NCBI GenBank assembly: GCA_030055235.1
Contig: JASGUW010000172.1
Coordinates: forward strand, 1 to 33,821
Direction: 5' to 3'
Origin: Bacillota bacterium
GTDB lineage: Bacteria > Bacillota > Clostridia > Saccharofermentanales > Fastidiosipilaceae
Length of the DNA stretch: 33,821 nucleotides
Under the pieces are notes generated by a model. It was given only the letters and a program-made list of their open reading frames with translations, was not told the DNA's origin and made no database searches. Made by a program: the position numbers and the translations under genes. This document shows positions 6,969 to 17,281 of this stretch, piece by piece (positions within the stretch are counted from its first letter, which is position 1; each line of letters begins with the position of its first letter).

Positions 6969-7055
6969 GCGGTCGTGGTGGAATTGGCAGACACGCAGCG
7001 TTGAGGTCGCTGTGAAGTAACATTCATGCAGGTTCAAGTCCTGTCGACCGCACCA
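6969..7055 (+). tRNA. tRNA-Leu (anticodon GAG), CCA encoded
   Basis: An 87-nt class II tRNA. The acceptor stem GCGGTCG (6969-6975) pairs with CGACCGC (7045-7051), followed by A and encoded CCA. The D arm contains TGGAATTGGCAGACAC. The anticodon stem CAGCG/CGCTG encloses TTGAGGT, with anticodon GAG at 7003-7005 reading CUC/CUU. The variable arm pairs TGAA with TTCA, and the T arm contains GGTTCAAGTCC. It is preceded by its own promoter and followed by a strong terminator, so it is a single-gene transcription unit. Confidence 0.97.
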
Positions 7056-7080
7056 GCAGGGGGTAGACCCCAAGTCACGG

Positions 7081-7115
7081 ACAGCCTCTTCTGAGTTTTG
7101 AAGAGGCTGTTTTTG
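7081..7115 (+). terminator. Intrinsic terminator of tRNA-Leu
   Basis: ACAGCCTCTTC (7081-7091) pairs perfectly with GAAGAGGCTGT (7100-7110) around an 8-nt loop, followed by a T-rich tail. The open frame of the next gene extends back into this hairpin, which rules out its most upstream start. Confidence 0.93.
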
Positions 7116-7190
7116 TGTTTTATGAGAGGCTTGTGGAATATGCCGGCTGTCGGGCCCGCCTTCCGCACTTTCAAAGATACGAGGTTACGA

Positions 7191-8531
7191 ATGATGCCAG
7201 TACCCGAACAAGATCTTGCTCAGTTCTGCCGCGGACTTGGCTGCTCCCGGGCCGCCGTCGACACGGTTCTGGAGGCCGCCCGGGACCTGGAAGCGGCGGG
7301 GCGCTTTGCCGCCATACGCCGGCTGCGGGCCGGCAACCAGCTGCGCGTGCTTGCCGCCCTGCAGGAGGCCGGCATTGCGGAGGCGGACTTTGGCGGCAGC
7401 AGCGGCTACGGCTACGATGACCGCGGGCGCGAGCGTCTGGAGCAGGCCTATGCCCGGGTGATGGGCACAGAGGCCGCCCTGGTGCGCATCCAGATCGCCA
7501 CGGGAACACAGGCGATTGCCATGGCTCTGTTTGCCGTCCTGCGGCCGGGCGACGAGCTTTTGAGTCTGACCGGTCCGGTCTATGACAGCCTGCGGCCGAC
7601 GATCGGGAGGGGGGCCATGGCCTCAAGTCCGGAAGACGAAGGGCTGGGCTGCGGCTCGCTGGCTGACTTCGGCGTCAGCTACCGGGAACTGCCGCTGAAG
7701 GACGGCGAACTAGACCTGGACGGCATCGCCGCCGCCATCCGCCCGGAAACGGCCATGGTTCTGCTGCAGCGTTCACGGGGCTATGCCAGCCGCACGGCGC
7801 TGACCGCGCCCGTCATGCAGGAGGCCGTCCGGCGCATCCGCCAGGCCGCCGCTCTCCAGCCCGCCGGCAGTCGGGCCCGGCGCCTGGTCATCTTCGTCGA
7901 CAACTGCTACGGCGAATTCGTGGAAAGTGTTGAGCCGGGGGCGCTGGGCGTCGATCTCCTGGCCGGCTCCCTGATCAAGAATCCCGGTGGCGGCCTGGCC
8001 CCCAGCGGCGGCTATGTGGCCGGACGCCGGGACCTGGTGGAAGCGGCCGCCTGCCGCCTCAATGCCCCGGGCCTGGGCTCGGCGGTCGGGCCGACACTCG
8101 GCCTGAACCGCCTGCTGATTCAGGGTTTCTTCCTGGCTCCGCACATCGTTGCGGAGAGCCTGAAGGGGCTTGTGCTGGCGGCGGAAGTGCTCGCCCGCCG
8201 GGGCTTTCACAGCTCTCCCACGAGCACGGCAGCCCGCGGCGACCTGGTGCAGGCGGTGGACTTCGGTGATCCGGGGCGCCTTCTGACCTTCTGCCGCGCC
8301 ATCCAGGCGGCCGCGCCCGTTGACAGCTTTGTCACGCCGGTGCCCGCTCCGCTGCCGGGCTACGATCACGAGGTGGTGATGGCGGCCGGCGCCTTCGTCT
8401 CCGGCTCATCCATTGAGCTGAGCGCTGACGGTCCGCTGGCGCCGCCCTATACCGCCTACATGCAGGGCGGACTGGTCTACGAACAGATGCTCTATGCCCT
8501 GATGCTGGCGCTGGATGCTCTAGAGAACTAA
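7191..8531 (+). CDS. PLP-dependent methionine gamma-lyase family / aluminium resistance protein
   Basis: A 446-residue fold-type I PLP enzyme of the Met_gamma_lyase/YnbB (aluminium resistance) family; the true substrate of this family is poorly established. Visible motifs are GGSSGYGYDDRGRERLEQAYA (in 68-87), IQIATGTQAIAMAL (100-113), the PLP-contacting Asp237 in IFVDNCYGEFVE (234-245), and SLIKNPGGGLAPSGGYVAGR (260-279), with Lys263 the probable Schiff-base lysine. The frame is open from 7098, but that start lies inside the tRNA terminator. ATG 7191, with CGAGG a few bases ahead, is preferred; ATG 7140 behind GAGAGG is an alternative. It faces a minus-strand gene 13 bases away. Confidence 0.88.
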   Translation: MMPVPEQDLAQFCRGLGCSRAAVDTVLEAARDLEAAGRFAAIRRLRAGNQLRVLAALQEAGIAEADFGGSSGYGYDDRGRERLEQAYARVMGTEAALVRIQIATGTQAIAMALFAVLRPGDELLSLTGPVYDSLRPTIGRGAMASSPEDEGLGCGSLADFGVSYRELPLKDGELDLDGIAAAIRPETAMVLLQRSRGYASRTALTAPVMQEAVRRIRQAAALQPAGSRARRLVIFVDNCYGEFVESVEPGALGVDLLAGSLIKNPGGGLAPSGGYVAGRRDLVEAAACRLNAPGLGSAVGPTLGLNRLLIQGFFLAPHIVAESLKGLVLAAEVLARRGFHSSPTSTAARGDLVQAVDFGDPGRLLTFCRAIQAAAPVDSFVTPVPAPLPGYDHEVVMAAGAFVSGSSIELSADGPLAPPYTAYMQGGLVYEQMLYALMLALDALEN

Positions 8532-8544
8532 AGGCGAAATGCTG

Positions 8545-8829
8545 TCAGGTACCGAAGCGGGCGCCGCCTTCGCCCCCCAGAACCAGCGACCAGAGACGGT
8601 CAACGTAGTAGAGCTCACAGAGCTGATTTCCGATCCGGCAGCGATAGCGCAGGCCCTGGCCGGGACTGCCGCGCAGGCTGGCGACGGGTCTGACGTCGAG
8701 CACTTCACTGACGCTGTGATGCAGGCCCTCCAGGCAGATTTCCAGGGGCAGGATCAGGCCGTCGACACGAAACTCGACGGAGACACGAACCGGTATGGGG
8801 ACACCGCGGTCGGCATAAATCATGGTCAT
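8545..8829 (-). CDS. Small conserved hypothetical protein
   Basis: About 94 residues, convergent with the PLP enzyme gene. The protein (VPIPVRVSVEFRVDGLILPL ... VLDVRPVASLRGSPGQGLRY ... CELYYVDRLWSLVL) looks like a small family I recall from Firmicutes, with a (V/K)xVxxxFxxDGxxxPL start, VLDVRxAASL in the middle and a final (L/Y)YYxxxxW beta strand. Function is unknown. The minus frame is preferred over the overlapping + frame because of this pattern. The start is unsure: ATG 8829 or 8823 lacks a good ribosome binding site, and the frame is open to 8889. Confidence 0.65.
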   Translation of the reverse strand: MTMIYADRGVPIPVRVSVEFRVDGLILPLEICLEGLHHSVSEVLDVRPVASLRGSPGQGLRYRCRIGNQLCELYYVDRLWSLVLGGEGGARFGT

Positions 8830-8957
8830 CTCATCTGTCGGCACGGTGGCCGCCGGATTTTCCTCCTCTCGACACGGATGGAAGGGCATTTAGAGGCTGA
8901 TAAGAAGAAGATAACCGAACGAATGTTTGCTGTCAACAACAGGCTGTGCCCAGGCGC

Positions 8958-8986
8958 TTGGATAGGAACGGCTTTGCGACTATAAT
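8958..8986 (+). promoter_or_regulatory. Probable promoter upstream of galE
   Basis: TTGGAT (8958-8963), 17 bases, then a perfect TATAAT (8981-8986). The start would lie about 115 bases before the galE ATG, leaving an untranslated leader that contains a short palindrome ATCCC-t-GGGAT near 9071-9081. Confidence 0.6.
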
Positions 8987-9107
8987 CTGGCGCAGCGGAA
9001 GGGAGCGGAGCCTTGGAAACGCGTAGATTCTCTGCTAACCTACCAGTTTAGAGTTCCGGAAAACGAGCGGATCCCTGGGATTTGCCCATTAAAAAGGAGT
9101 GAATTGA

Positions 9108-10127
9108 ATGTCAGCCAGTATTCTCGTGACCGGCGGTGCCGGCTATATCGGCAGCCACACCCTGATTGAACTGATTGCGGCGGGTTATCGGCCCATCGTC
9201 ATCGACAACTTCAGCAACAGCCACCTCGAAGCGCTCAGGCGCGTGGAAGCCATCAGCGGTCAGAAGATTCCCCTCTACGAAGGTGATGTCCGCGATCGCA
9301 GCCTGCTCACCCGCATCTATGAAGAGCAGAAACCGGATGCCGTCATTCACTTTGCCGGCCTGAAGGCGGTGGGCGAATCGGTTGAGAAACCGCTTGAGTA
9401 CTACGACAACAATCTGGTCTCCACGCTTGCTCTCTGCGAAGTCATGCGCGAATTCGGCGCCATGCGCTTTGTCTTCAGCTCTTCGGCCACGGTCTATGGC
9501 GATCCGGATGAGGTGCCGATCCGTGAGGACGCGCGCCTGACCTGCACCAACCCCTATGGCTGGTCCAAGCGCATCAACGAGCAGATTCTGGAGGACATCG
9601 CCGCCAGCGACGAGCGCTGGTCGGTTCTCCTGCTGCGCTATTTCAACCCGATCGGCGCCCACCCCTCCGGACAGATCGGTGAAGATCCGGCCGGCATCCC
9701 CAACAACCTGATGCCCTATATCGCCCAGGTCGCCGTGGGCCGCCTGCCCCAGCTGCGCGTCTTCGGTGACGACTACGACACGGCCGACGGCACCGGCGTT
9801 CGCGACTATATCCACGTGGTCGATCTGGCACGCGGCCATGTCGCCGCCATCCGTTACGTGCTTGAGCACAGCGGCTGTGAGGCCGTGAACCTGGGTACGG
9901 GCCAGGGCTATTCGGTGCTTGACATGGTCAAGGCCTTTGCCGTGGCTGCGGGACGCGAAATTCCCTACGTCATCACCGAGCGCCGTGCGGGCGATGTCGC
10001 CGAAGTCTATGCCGACCCCACGAAGGCGCGTGAGATGCTGGGCTGGCAGGCAGAGAAGACCCTGGCTGACATGTGCAGTGACAGCTGGCGCTGGCAGTCG
10101 CAGAACCCCATGGGCTATCAGGCCTGA
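9108..10127 (+). CDS. galE: UDP-glucose 4-epimerase
   Basis: A 339-residue extended short-chain dehydrogenase that interconverts UDP-glucose and UDP-galactose with bound NAD. The Rossmann motif TGGAGYIGS is at 8-16, FAGLKAVGESV at 82-92 and the catalytic set Ser126 (SSSATVYG), Tyr150 and Lys154 (YGWSK). LRYFNPIGAHPSG and the C-terminal GDVAEVYADPTKA complete the GalE pattern, and the length is typical. AAAAAGGAG precedes the ATG. It probably supplies UDP-galactose for wall or surface glycans, which fits the two LCP genes after it. The first follows after 34 bases. Confidence 0.96.
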   Translation: MSASILVTGGAGYIGSHTLIELIAAGYRPIVIDNFSNSHLEALRRVEAISGQKIPLYEGDVRDRSLLTRIYEEQKPDAVIHFAGLKAVGESVEKPLEYYDNNLVSTLALCEVMREFGAMRFVFSSSATVYGDPDEVPIREDARLTCTNPYGWSKRINEQILEDIAASDERWSVLLLRYFNPIGAHPSGQIGEDPAGIPNNLMPYIAQVAVGRLPQLRVFGDDYDTADGTGVRDYIHVVDLARGHVAAIRYVLEHSGCEAVNLGTGQGYSVLDMVKAFAVAAGREIPYVITERRAGDVAEVYADPTKAREMLGWQAEKTLADMCSDSWRWQSQNPMGYQA

Positions 10128-10161
10128 GTCGCAGACCGGGAACTAATATAGAAGTATTAAT

Positions 10162-11775
10162 GTGAGAAGACGAACGGCATCCGGCGCCGCGCGTGACAAC
10201 GGCAGAAAAGGACCGCGGCAGAGCTCTTCCTCCGATTGGGAGGGTGGGGTGGAGGTCGCGCGCTCGGCGCGGGAGGAGGCGCTCCGGCGCCAGGCCGGCG
10301 AGGCCGGCCCGCCCGATGCGGTGAGCCAGCTGCGCCGTGACGCGGAGGCGGCGCGGCGCCAGGAGACGGCCAGCCGCCGTCAGGCCGAACAGCAGGCGCT
10401 GGAGCGCGCCCGCCGGGCGGTCACCCAGCGCCATGCCGGCCGCCGTGACGACGACCGCGAGCCCGTCTTTGAGACGCCTGGTCCCCGGCGCCGCCCGGTG
10501 CGGCCGACGCCGGAGGACCGCGACTACGGCGGCGGCAATCGTGTTTTCAAGCGCCTGCTGCTCGTTTTGTCCTCTTTCATCCTGGTTCTCATTGTCGGCA
10601 TTGTTGTTCTCTGGCAGTACCTGTTCGCCGACTTTCGCGCCCGCAACCGTCCATCCGAGCGGCCCCGGGTCACGACAGCCGCCCCGGCTGCGGGGCTGCC
10701 GCAGCCGGACGGTCGGGAGGATGAGCCGCCCGGGCCAGGCACCGAGCTGCCTGCCGCAGAACCCATCCCGGCTCCGGAGCGCTTTGTAAACGGCATCCAG
10801 AACATCCTGCTGATCGGCTCGGATACCCGTAATGACGGGGAGCATGACCTGGCCGACACGCTTTTGATCCTGACCATTGACAACGACGCGGGGAAACTCA
10901 GACTCTCCTCCATCCAGCGCGACACCGCCGTCTATATCAGCGGTGATTCCCAGTACCTGAGCCGCATCAATGCCTCCATGCACGGCGGTCCCGGCATGGT
11001 CATGGAGACGGTCAACCGCAGCTTTTCGCTTGATATCAGCGACTTTGTAGCGATTGAGTTTACCGGTGTTGAGGACATCATCGACGCTCTTGGCGGCATA
11101 GAGGTGGATGTGCCGGAGGACGAAAGCTTCATAGGCTATGTCAACGACGCCATCTACGAGCAGACGGTGATCAGGGAAGGCTGGGGCTATGAAGGGCCCT
11201 CTCAGAAGCTGGAAAGGGGCGGCCTGCAGCTGCTTTCTGGACGCCAGGCCCTGGGCTACATGCGCGTGCGCAAGTCCGACAGTGACTACCAGCGCACCGG
11301 CCGCCAGCGCGAAGTCCTGCAGCTGCTGCTGGACAAGTTCATGCATCAGGATCTGGTGACGATGCTGAGTGTTGCCCGGCAGGGGCTTGGGCTCGTCAGA
11401 ACCAATCTGAGTGAGATGGAGATGCTGGGACTGGCGACTTCTGTGCTGCCACGTTTTCGGCACGACATGGAACAGCTGCAGATTCCGCTGCCCGGTACCT
11501 TCTGGGAGCGCCAGGATGGTATGATTCTGCCGGGCTATGCCCTGATGAATCCGCGTATCCATGACTTTATTTATGGCTCGCACCAGTATCTGGCTGCCGT
11601 TCGGGAGATTCCCGCGGCTCCCAAGCTGGAGACAGTCTACTGGCTGGAGCCCGGCAGTGATGCGTTCAGGAACTACTATCGCAGTGAATTTGGTGACCTG
11701 GTTGACGCCAAAAGCCAGGATGAAGAGAGCCGCCAGCGTCAGGCCGGCTATGTGCCTTCGGGTGAGGGCGGCTGA
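10162..11775 (+). CDS. LCP (LytR-CpsA-Psr) family transferase 1
   Basis: A 537-residue membrane-anchored LCP enzyme. Such proteins move undecaprenyl-linked glycopolymers onto peptidoglycan. A long Arg/Ala-rich cytoplasmic segment (1-128) is followed by one transmembrane helix (131-153), a Pro-rich linker and the LCP domain (about 214-395). The domain shows ILLIGSDTR (215-223), DTLLILTID, SIQRDTAVYI, INASMHGGPGM, IIDALGGIEVDV and GRQALGYMRVRKSDSDYQ with Arg378, Arg381 and Arg383 after it. The GTG at 10162 has no clear ribosome binding site. An in-frame GTG at 10249 behind GGGAGGGTGGG is a real alternative and would shorten the N-terminus by 29 residues. A paralogue follows 15 bases later. Confidence 0.9.
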   Translation: MRRRTASGAARDNGRKGPRQSSSSDWEGGVEVARSAREEALRRQAGEAGPPDAVSQLRRDAEAARRQETASRRQAEQQALERARRAVTQRHAGRRDDDREPVFETPGPRRRPVRPTPEDRDYGGGNRVFKRLLLVLSSFILVLIVGIVVLWQYLFADFRARNRPSERPRVTTAAPAAGLPQPDGREDEPPGPGTELPAAEPIPAPERFVNGIQNILLIGSDTRNDGEHDLADTLLILTIDNDAGKLRLSSIQRDTAVYISGDSQYLSRINASMHGGPGMVMETVNRSFSLDISDFVAIEFTGVEDIIDALGGIEVDVPEDESFIGYVNDAIYEQTVIREGWGYEGPSQKLERGGLQLLSGRQALGYMRVRKSDSDYQRTGRQREVLQLLLDKFMHQDLVTMLSVARQGLGLVRTNLSEMEMLGLATSVLPRFRHDMEQLQIPLPGTFWERQDGMILPGYALMNPRIHDFIYGSHQYLAAVREIPAAPKLETVYWLEPGSDAFRNYYRSEFGDLVDAKSQDEESRQRQAGYVPSGEGG

Positions 11776-11790
11776 ACGAGTAGAGGACAT

Positions 11791-13506
11791 ATGACAGCGG
11801 ATGACAACGAACAGAGAACTCCGGATACGAACGGGCAGCAGATTCGTCCCGTACATATAGAGCTGCCGGAGAATTTTGGCAAAGGCCGGAAGAGTCCCGA
11901 GCCGCCCGCCGCTGCATCCTCCAAATCGGACGAAGTGCCGCGCCGGCCGGCCGCCAGCCCGCCGCGTGAATCCCGTAAGCCAGCTGCCCCGCCGCGGCGT
12001 GAGCCGGAGAGCTTTCCGCTTGATGAGCGGCGCCCGCCCCGCCGGGCAGCTGCCAGCCCGCCACCCCAGCGCCCGCCCCGCAGAGCGGCTGCAGCGCACG
12101 ACCCGGAAAACGTTCCGCTGCGTGTGATCGTGCCGCCCAGACGCCGGCTCCCCCTGAGCCTGCGCATTCTGCGCGGCTTCGCCATCGGCCTGCTGGCACT
12201 GGCGATCGGGCTCTTTGGCTTCTGGCGCTGGCTGCTCTCCGGCGCCCGCACCAGCATCCGGGAGACCAGGCCGACGCCGCCGGTCGGTTCGCTGCCGACC
12301 GTGACCGCAACGCCGACCCTGCCGCCCAATCAGACAACGATCACGCCGGATGCGACGGAAGACGCCTGGCTCAGTCTGGAGCCCGACTCATCGATCGAAA
12401 CCATGCCCGTGGTTGAGACCTCCTGGGAAACCTTGCCGCCGGTCGAGACCACGGAGATCCCGATGACGGTGCCGGACTATGACGTCAACCTGACGCAGAT
12501 TCTCCTGCTGGGCGTCGATACCCGTGATGCAGAGTATGAGGTCCAGACGCGCTCGGATACCATGATCCTGCTCACTGTGAACCAGGCCGAAGACACGATC
12601 AAGCTGACCAGCTTCCAGCGTGACATGCTGGTCTACATGCCCGGTTCAGATGAACCGATGAAGCTGAACGAGGTGCATCTCTACGGTTCCGAAATGCTGA
12701 TGGAGGTCATAAACCGGACCTTCCATCTGGACATTCAGCACTATATCCGGGTCAATATCGGCGAGGCGGAGGGTCTCATCGACGCTCTGGGCGGCCTGGA
12801 GATCGAGGTCCAGGACGATCCCAGAGTCATACAGTATCTCAATGAATGTATTACCGAACAGAACGCGATCTACGAAGGCTGGGAGGACCGCAGCAACTGG
12901 GTGTCCGGCTTCGAGCACGGCGGCCTGCTGCAGATGAACGGTCGGCAGGCGATTGCCTTCGCCCGTATGAGATATCTGGACAGCGACTATGCCCGCATGG
13001 AGCGCCAGCGCCATGTGATTGACCTGGCCTACCAGAAGCTGAAACGGGCCAACGTGCTCCAGCTGATCTCAGTGGCAAAGGCCGGCTTCGACATGATTGC
13101 CACCAATCTTTCCGATGTCGACCTGACTTTGATGCTGACGGGGCTGGTGCCGAAGATGACCGACCAGATCCAGAGCCTGCAGGTTCCCATCACAGGCTCC
13201 TTCTGGGAAGATCACCGCCGGCCCTGGACCGTGCGCGCCAACTTCAATTTCATCATTCCCTTCCTGCATGAATTCGTCTACGGCCAGAGACTGTACTATT
13301 ATGTGCCGGTGCGCCTGGTGCCCTATACGCCCCTGGCCTACTACGGGGGTGAGGTCATGCCGTCCGGTGTCCTCAACGGCAGTTACACCGCGATTCCCTA
13401 TACGGGAGCCTGGGGCTGGCAGGGAGACGGGACGGGGCAGGACATGAGTCAGGCCATAGCAGGATTCAGTGCGGCGCGTGATGCCGCCGCGGCTCCGAAT
13501 CCCTGA
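11791..13506 (+). CDS. LCP (LytR-CpsA-Psr) family transferase 2
   Basis: A 571-residue paralogue of the preceding gene. A Pro/Arg-rich cytoplasmic segment (1-120) leads into one transmembrane helix (about 126-147), a Thr/Pro-rich linker (160-228) and the LCP domain (about 236-430). The domain carries ILLLGVDTRD, RSDTMILLTVN (254-264), SFQRDMLVYM, LNEVHLYGSEMLMEVINRTF, LIDALGGLEIEV and GRQAIAFARMRYLDSDYARM followed by ERQRHV. The ATG is preceded by TAGAGGAC. The pair may attach different glycopolymers or work as partners. The flexible linker suggests the domain reaches away from the membrane. Confidence 0.91.
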   Translation: MTADDNEQRTPDTNGQQIRPVHIELPENFGKGRKSPEPPAAASSKSDEVPRRPAASPPRESRKPAAPPRREPESFPLDERRPPRRAAASPPPQRPPRRAAAAHDPENVPLRVIVPPRRRLPLSLRILRGFAIGLLALAIGLFGFWRWLLSGARTSIRETRPTPPVGSLPTVTATPTLPPNQTTITPDATEDAWLSLEPDSSIETMPVVETSWETLPPVETTEIPMTVPDYDVNLTQILLLGVDTRDAEYEVQTRSDTMILLTVNQAEDTIKLTSFQRDMLVYMPGSDEPMKLNEVHLYGSEMLMEVINRTFHLDIQHYIRVNIGEAEGLIDALGGLEIEVQDDPRVIQYLNECITEQNAIYEGWEDRSNWVSGFEHGGLLQMNGRQAIAFARMRYLDSDYARMERQRHVIDLAYQKLKRANVLQLISVAKAGFDMIATNLSDVDLTLMLTGLVPKMTDQIQSLQVPITGSFWEDHRRPWTVRANFNFIIPFLHEFVYGQRLYYYVPVRLVPYTPLAYYGGEVMPSGVLNGSYTAIPYTGAWGWQGDGTGQDMSQAIAGFSAARDAAAAPNP

Positions 13507-13566
13507 CGAAAGTTACGATTCCTGTAACGGGGCTGCTGTCGTTGTAGAACTTCGCAAAAACAAAGC

Positions 13567-13594
13567 TTGACTTTCTCTGACATATGACTATACT
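13567..13594 (+). promoter_or_regulatory. Promoter of the groESL operon
   Basis: TTGACT (13567-13572), 16 bases, then TATACT (13589-13594). The predicted start falls just before or within the CIRCE element, the usual layout for HrcA repression. Confidence 0.85.
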
Positions 13595-13602
13595 AGCTGA
13601 TG

Positions 13603-13629
13603 TTGGCACTCGGACGAGTAGAGTGCCAA
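13603..13629. promoter_or_regulatory. CIRCE operator (HrcA binding site)
   Basis: TTGGCACTC, nine bases, GAGTGCCAA. This is the CIRCE inverted repeat (consensus TTAGCACTC-N9-GAGTGCTAA) with one symmetrical change in each arm, so pairing is kept. It predicts repression of groESL by HrcA and induction by heat shock. Confidence 0.95.
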
Positions 13630-13679
13630 ATCGGAAAACGCGCCAAAGACCTGGCGTAGGAATATTGAGGAGGTCAGAT

Positions 13680-13964
13680 ATGACAATTAAGCCCTTGGCA
13701 GATCGAGTGGTTATCCGCATGCTCGAGAACGAGGAAAAAACCCAGAGCGGCATTGTACTGCCCGGTTCGGCGAAGGAGAAACCGCAGATTGCCGAAGTCG
13801 TCGCCGTCGGCCCCGGTGGTGTGGTGGATGGCAAGGATGTCGTCATGGAGCTCGAGGTCGGTGACCGTGTGCTGATGAGCAAGTATGCCGGCACGGAAGT
13901 CAAGGTGGACGGAGTCGAGTACACCATTCTGCGTCAGAGCGACATTCTGGCAATCGTCGAATAA
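13680..13964 (+). CDS. groES: Co-chaperonin GroES (Cpn10)
   Basis: A 94-residue co-chaperonin that caps the GroEL folding chamber as a heptameric ring in the cytoplasm. The sequence starts [14 protein letters not shown] and has the mobile loop [18 protein letters not shown], followed by [23 protein letters not shown] and the final [14 protein letters not shown]. The frame is open further upstream, but that would run through the CIRCE operator. ATG 13680, with TGAGGAGG just ahead, is the clear start. It is co-transcribed with groEL, 69 bases downstream. Confidence 0.97.
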   Translation: MTIKPLADRVVIRMLENEEKTQSGIVLPGSAKEKPQIAEVVAVGPGGVVDGKDVVMELEVGDRVLMSKYAGTEVKVDGVEYTILRQSDILAIVE

Positions 13965-14015
13965 GAAATGAGTCCGGTGCGGGCGTTCATGCAGACGTGC
14001 CCGCCAACAGCATAA

Positions 14016-15656
<1,641 letters not shown>

Positions 15657-15707
15657 TCGCTGCCGGAAGACTTTTGGATATTCAAAGGCCCTTTGAGGGC
15701 CGCTATG

Positions 15708-15737
15708 CGGAGCCGCCAGCCCTGGCGGCTCCGTTTT
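15708..15737 (+). terminator. Intrinsic terminator of groESL
   Basis: CGGAGCCGCC pairs with GGCGGCTCCG (12 pairs counted inward), followed by TTTT. A smaller hairpin, GGCCC-tttga-GGGCC, lies just upstream at 15687-15701. Confidence 0.88.
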
Positions 15738-15753
15738 CGCATGGAGGCGGATT

Positions 15754-16863
15754 GTGAGTCGGATTGTGGGGCGGGGCGCGGGGGAGAGCGCGGGTGAGGT
15801 CGTGGCTGAGAGCGCGGGTGAGAGCGCGGGTCAGGATGTGAGTCCGGTCGCGGGTCAGGATGTGAGTCAGAGCGCGGGTCAGGAAGAGAGCGGGCGGCCC
15901 TGGTGGATTTTGCTGGCGCTGATGTGCACGGCGCTCTGGGGCTCGGCCTTTGCCACGGTGAAGACCGGTTACCGCCTCTTTTCGATTGCCGCTACAGACA
16001 CGGCCTCCATATTGGTCTTTGCCGGAGCCCGCTTCACGCTGGCCGGCAGTGTGACACTGCTGCTGGCGGTAAGTGGCCTGGCCCGCCGCGGTGCTCCCCC
16101 GTCCAGACGCCATGTCTGGCTGCCCAAGAAGGGGCAGTGGCGGGGGCTTTTGATTCTGGGCCTGATTCAGTGCACGCTGCAGTATCTCTTCCTTTATGTG
16201 GGCCAGGCGAACAGCACCGGTACCACAACATCCATCCTGAACGCCTGCGGTTCCTTCACGACCATCATTCTGGCCCATCTCTTTACGCGCGGTGACCGCC
16301 TGGATCATCGTTCGATTCTGGGCATTGCCGCAGGACTCTTGGGTGTTGTTGTCCTCAACCTGCGCGGGGTCACGAGTTTCAGCGGTCTGAGCTCTCTGTT
16401 CAGTTTTCGCTTTCGCGGCGAGGGTCTGGTCCTCTGCGCGACCGTCTGCGGCTCCATCGGCAATCTCTTGACCAAGCGTCTGGCGGCGGAGATTGACCCA
16501 CTGGTGCTGACCGGCTGGAAACTTGGTACGGGCGGGACCTGGTCGCTTGTCATTGGACTGGCCGCGGGCGGCCGCCTGCAGCCGACACGCCCCGCTGCCT
16601 GGCTTTTGCTCATGTACCTGGGCCTGCTGTCGGTCATCGCGTTCAATGTCTGGACCTGGCTGCTGAAGCGGCGCCCGCTTTCGCAGATGGCTTCGCTGCT
16701 GGCCCTGATCCCGATCTTCGGCGTTCTCTTTTCGGGGATTCTGCTCGGCGAGTCGCTGCTCAACCCGCTGATGCTGCTGTCGCTGGCGCTGATTCTGCTC
16801 GGCGTCCAGCTGATCAACGCGCGTTTTCGCAGCCGGGATCGCGCCTGGGTGCGAAAGGAATGA
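15754..16863 (+). CDS. DMT-superfamily (EamA) transporter
   Basis: A 369-residue inner-membrane permease with about ten transmembrane helices in two EamA repeats. Recognisable pieces are ALMCTALWGSAFATVKTGY at the start of repeat 1, QANSTGTTTSILNACGSFTT, and ASLLALIPIFGVLFSGILLG near the end of repeat 2. The substrate is not predictable. The first 45 or so residues are an unusual hydrophilic extension of SAGE/SAGQDVS-like repeats, absent from typical EamA proteins. The start GTG 15754 follows GGAGG at a good distance, so the extension may be translated. The next Met is inside helix 1, so a shorter start would need a GTG within the repeats. Confidence 0.87.
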   Translation: MSRIVGRGAGESAGEVVAESAGESAGQDVSPVAGQDVSQSAGQEESGRPWWILLALMCTALWGSAFATVKTGYRLFSIAATDTASILVFAGARFTLAGSVTLLLAVSGLARRGAPPSRRHVWLPKKGQWRGLLILGLIQCTLQYLFLYVGQANSTGTTTSILNACGSFTTIILAHLFTRGDRLDHRSILGIAAGLLGVVVLNLRGVTSFSGLSSLFSFRFRGEGLVLCATVCGSIGNLLTKRLAAEIDPLVLTGWKLGTGGTWSLVIGLAAGGRLQPTRPAAWLLLMYLGLLSVIAFNVWTWLLKRRPLSQMASLLALIPIFGVLFSGILLGESLLNPLMLLSLALILLGVQLINARFRSRDRAWVRKE

Positions 16864-17281
16864 AAATGAAGGCCGCCAGCGCGTGGGCGGCGGCGTGCGG
16901 CGGCAAGCATGGAAGGCGCGGATGCAGCGTGCGTGGATGTCGCAGGTGCAGTGTGCGTGGATGTCTGAGATTTTTGAGTTAGTGACTGGAGGAACTGGTA
17001 CGCTCCTGCTAAACGACGAATAAGTGCTGCTCGGGTCTACAGAGTCCGGAGCCTTGGTTTGTTATTTAATGCTGCCTGCTGCATAAGACTGACGTAGGGA
17101 AGAATCGACATAATAGGGAAACTTAACTTGCGCACGAAAATAGCACTCAGGACGAAATTCTCCCCTGCGGCATACTTTACTAATTAAAGTTGGGGAGGGT
17201 ATGTCAAGAGTGCCAGGATGTGGGTAAGCATGCCAAAGGATGCCAACTGGCAGGGAAGAAAAGCTGCAGGCCGGTTTCTGG
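16864..17281. other. Intergenic region ahead of array D
   Basis: No supported gene. Shortly after the transporter stop, GCCGCC and GGCGGC could form a hairpin (16872-16891) without a T tract. A near-duplicate gtgcgtggatgtc occurs twice around 16929 and 16952. The 11-mer CGGAGCCTTGG is at 17047-17057. Near 17230-17255 the sequence tgccaactggca is palindromic and may be a degenerate edge of the array. Confidence 0.5.

Noticed and set aside
6769..7023. Minus-strand 84-residue frame containing NPQGRISIERLFGEKQ.
   Set aside because: It overlaps the tRNA-Leu gene and its near-consensus promoter and lacks a ribosome binding site; at most a decayed fragment.
7098..7190. Upstream start of the PLP enzyme at 7098.
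   Set aside because: It lies inside the tRNA terminator hairpin; a later ATG with an upstream CGAGG fits better.
8539..8985. 148-residue + frame opposite the small minus-strand gene.
   Set aside because: No ribosome binding site or family pattern, whereas the minus frame resembles a small conserved Firmicutes protein.
9973..12099. 708-residue minus-strand frame opposite the two LCP genes.
   Set aside because: Antisense shadow with no motif; both + frames have complete LCP domains.
13584..13679. Upstream start of groES.
   Set aside because: The extension would translate the CIRCE operator; standard GroES begins at 13680 behind TGAGGAGG.
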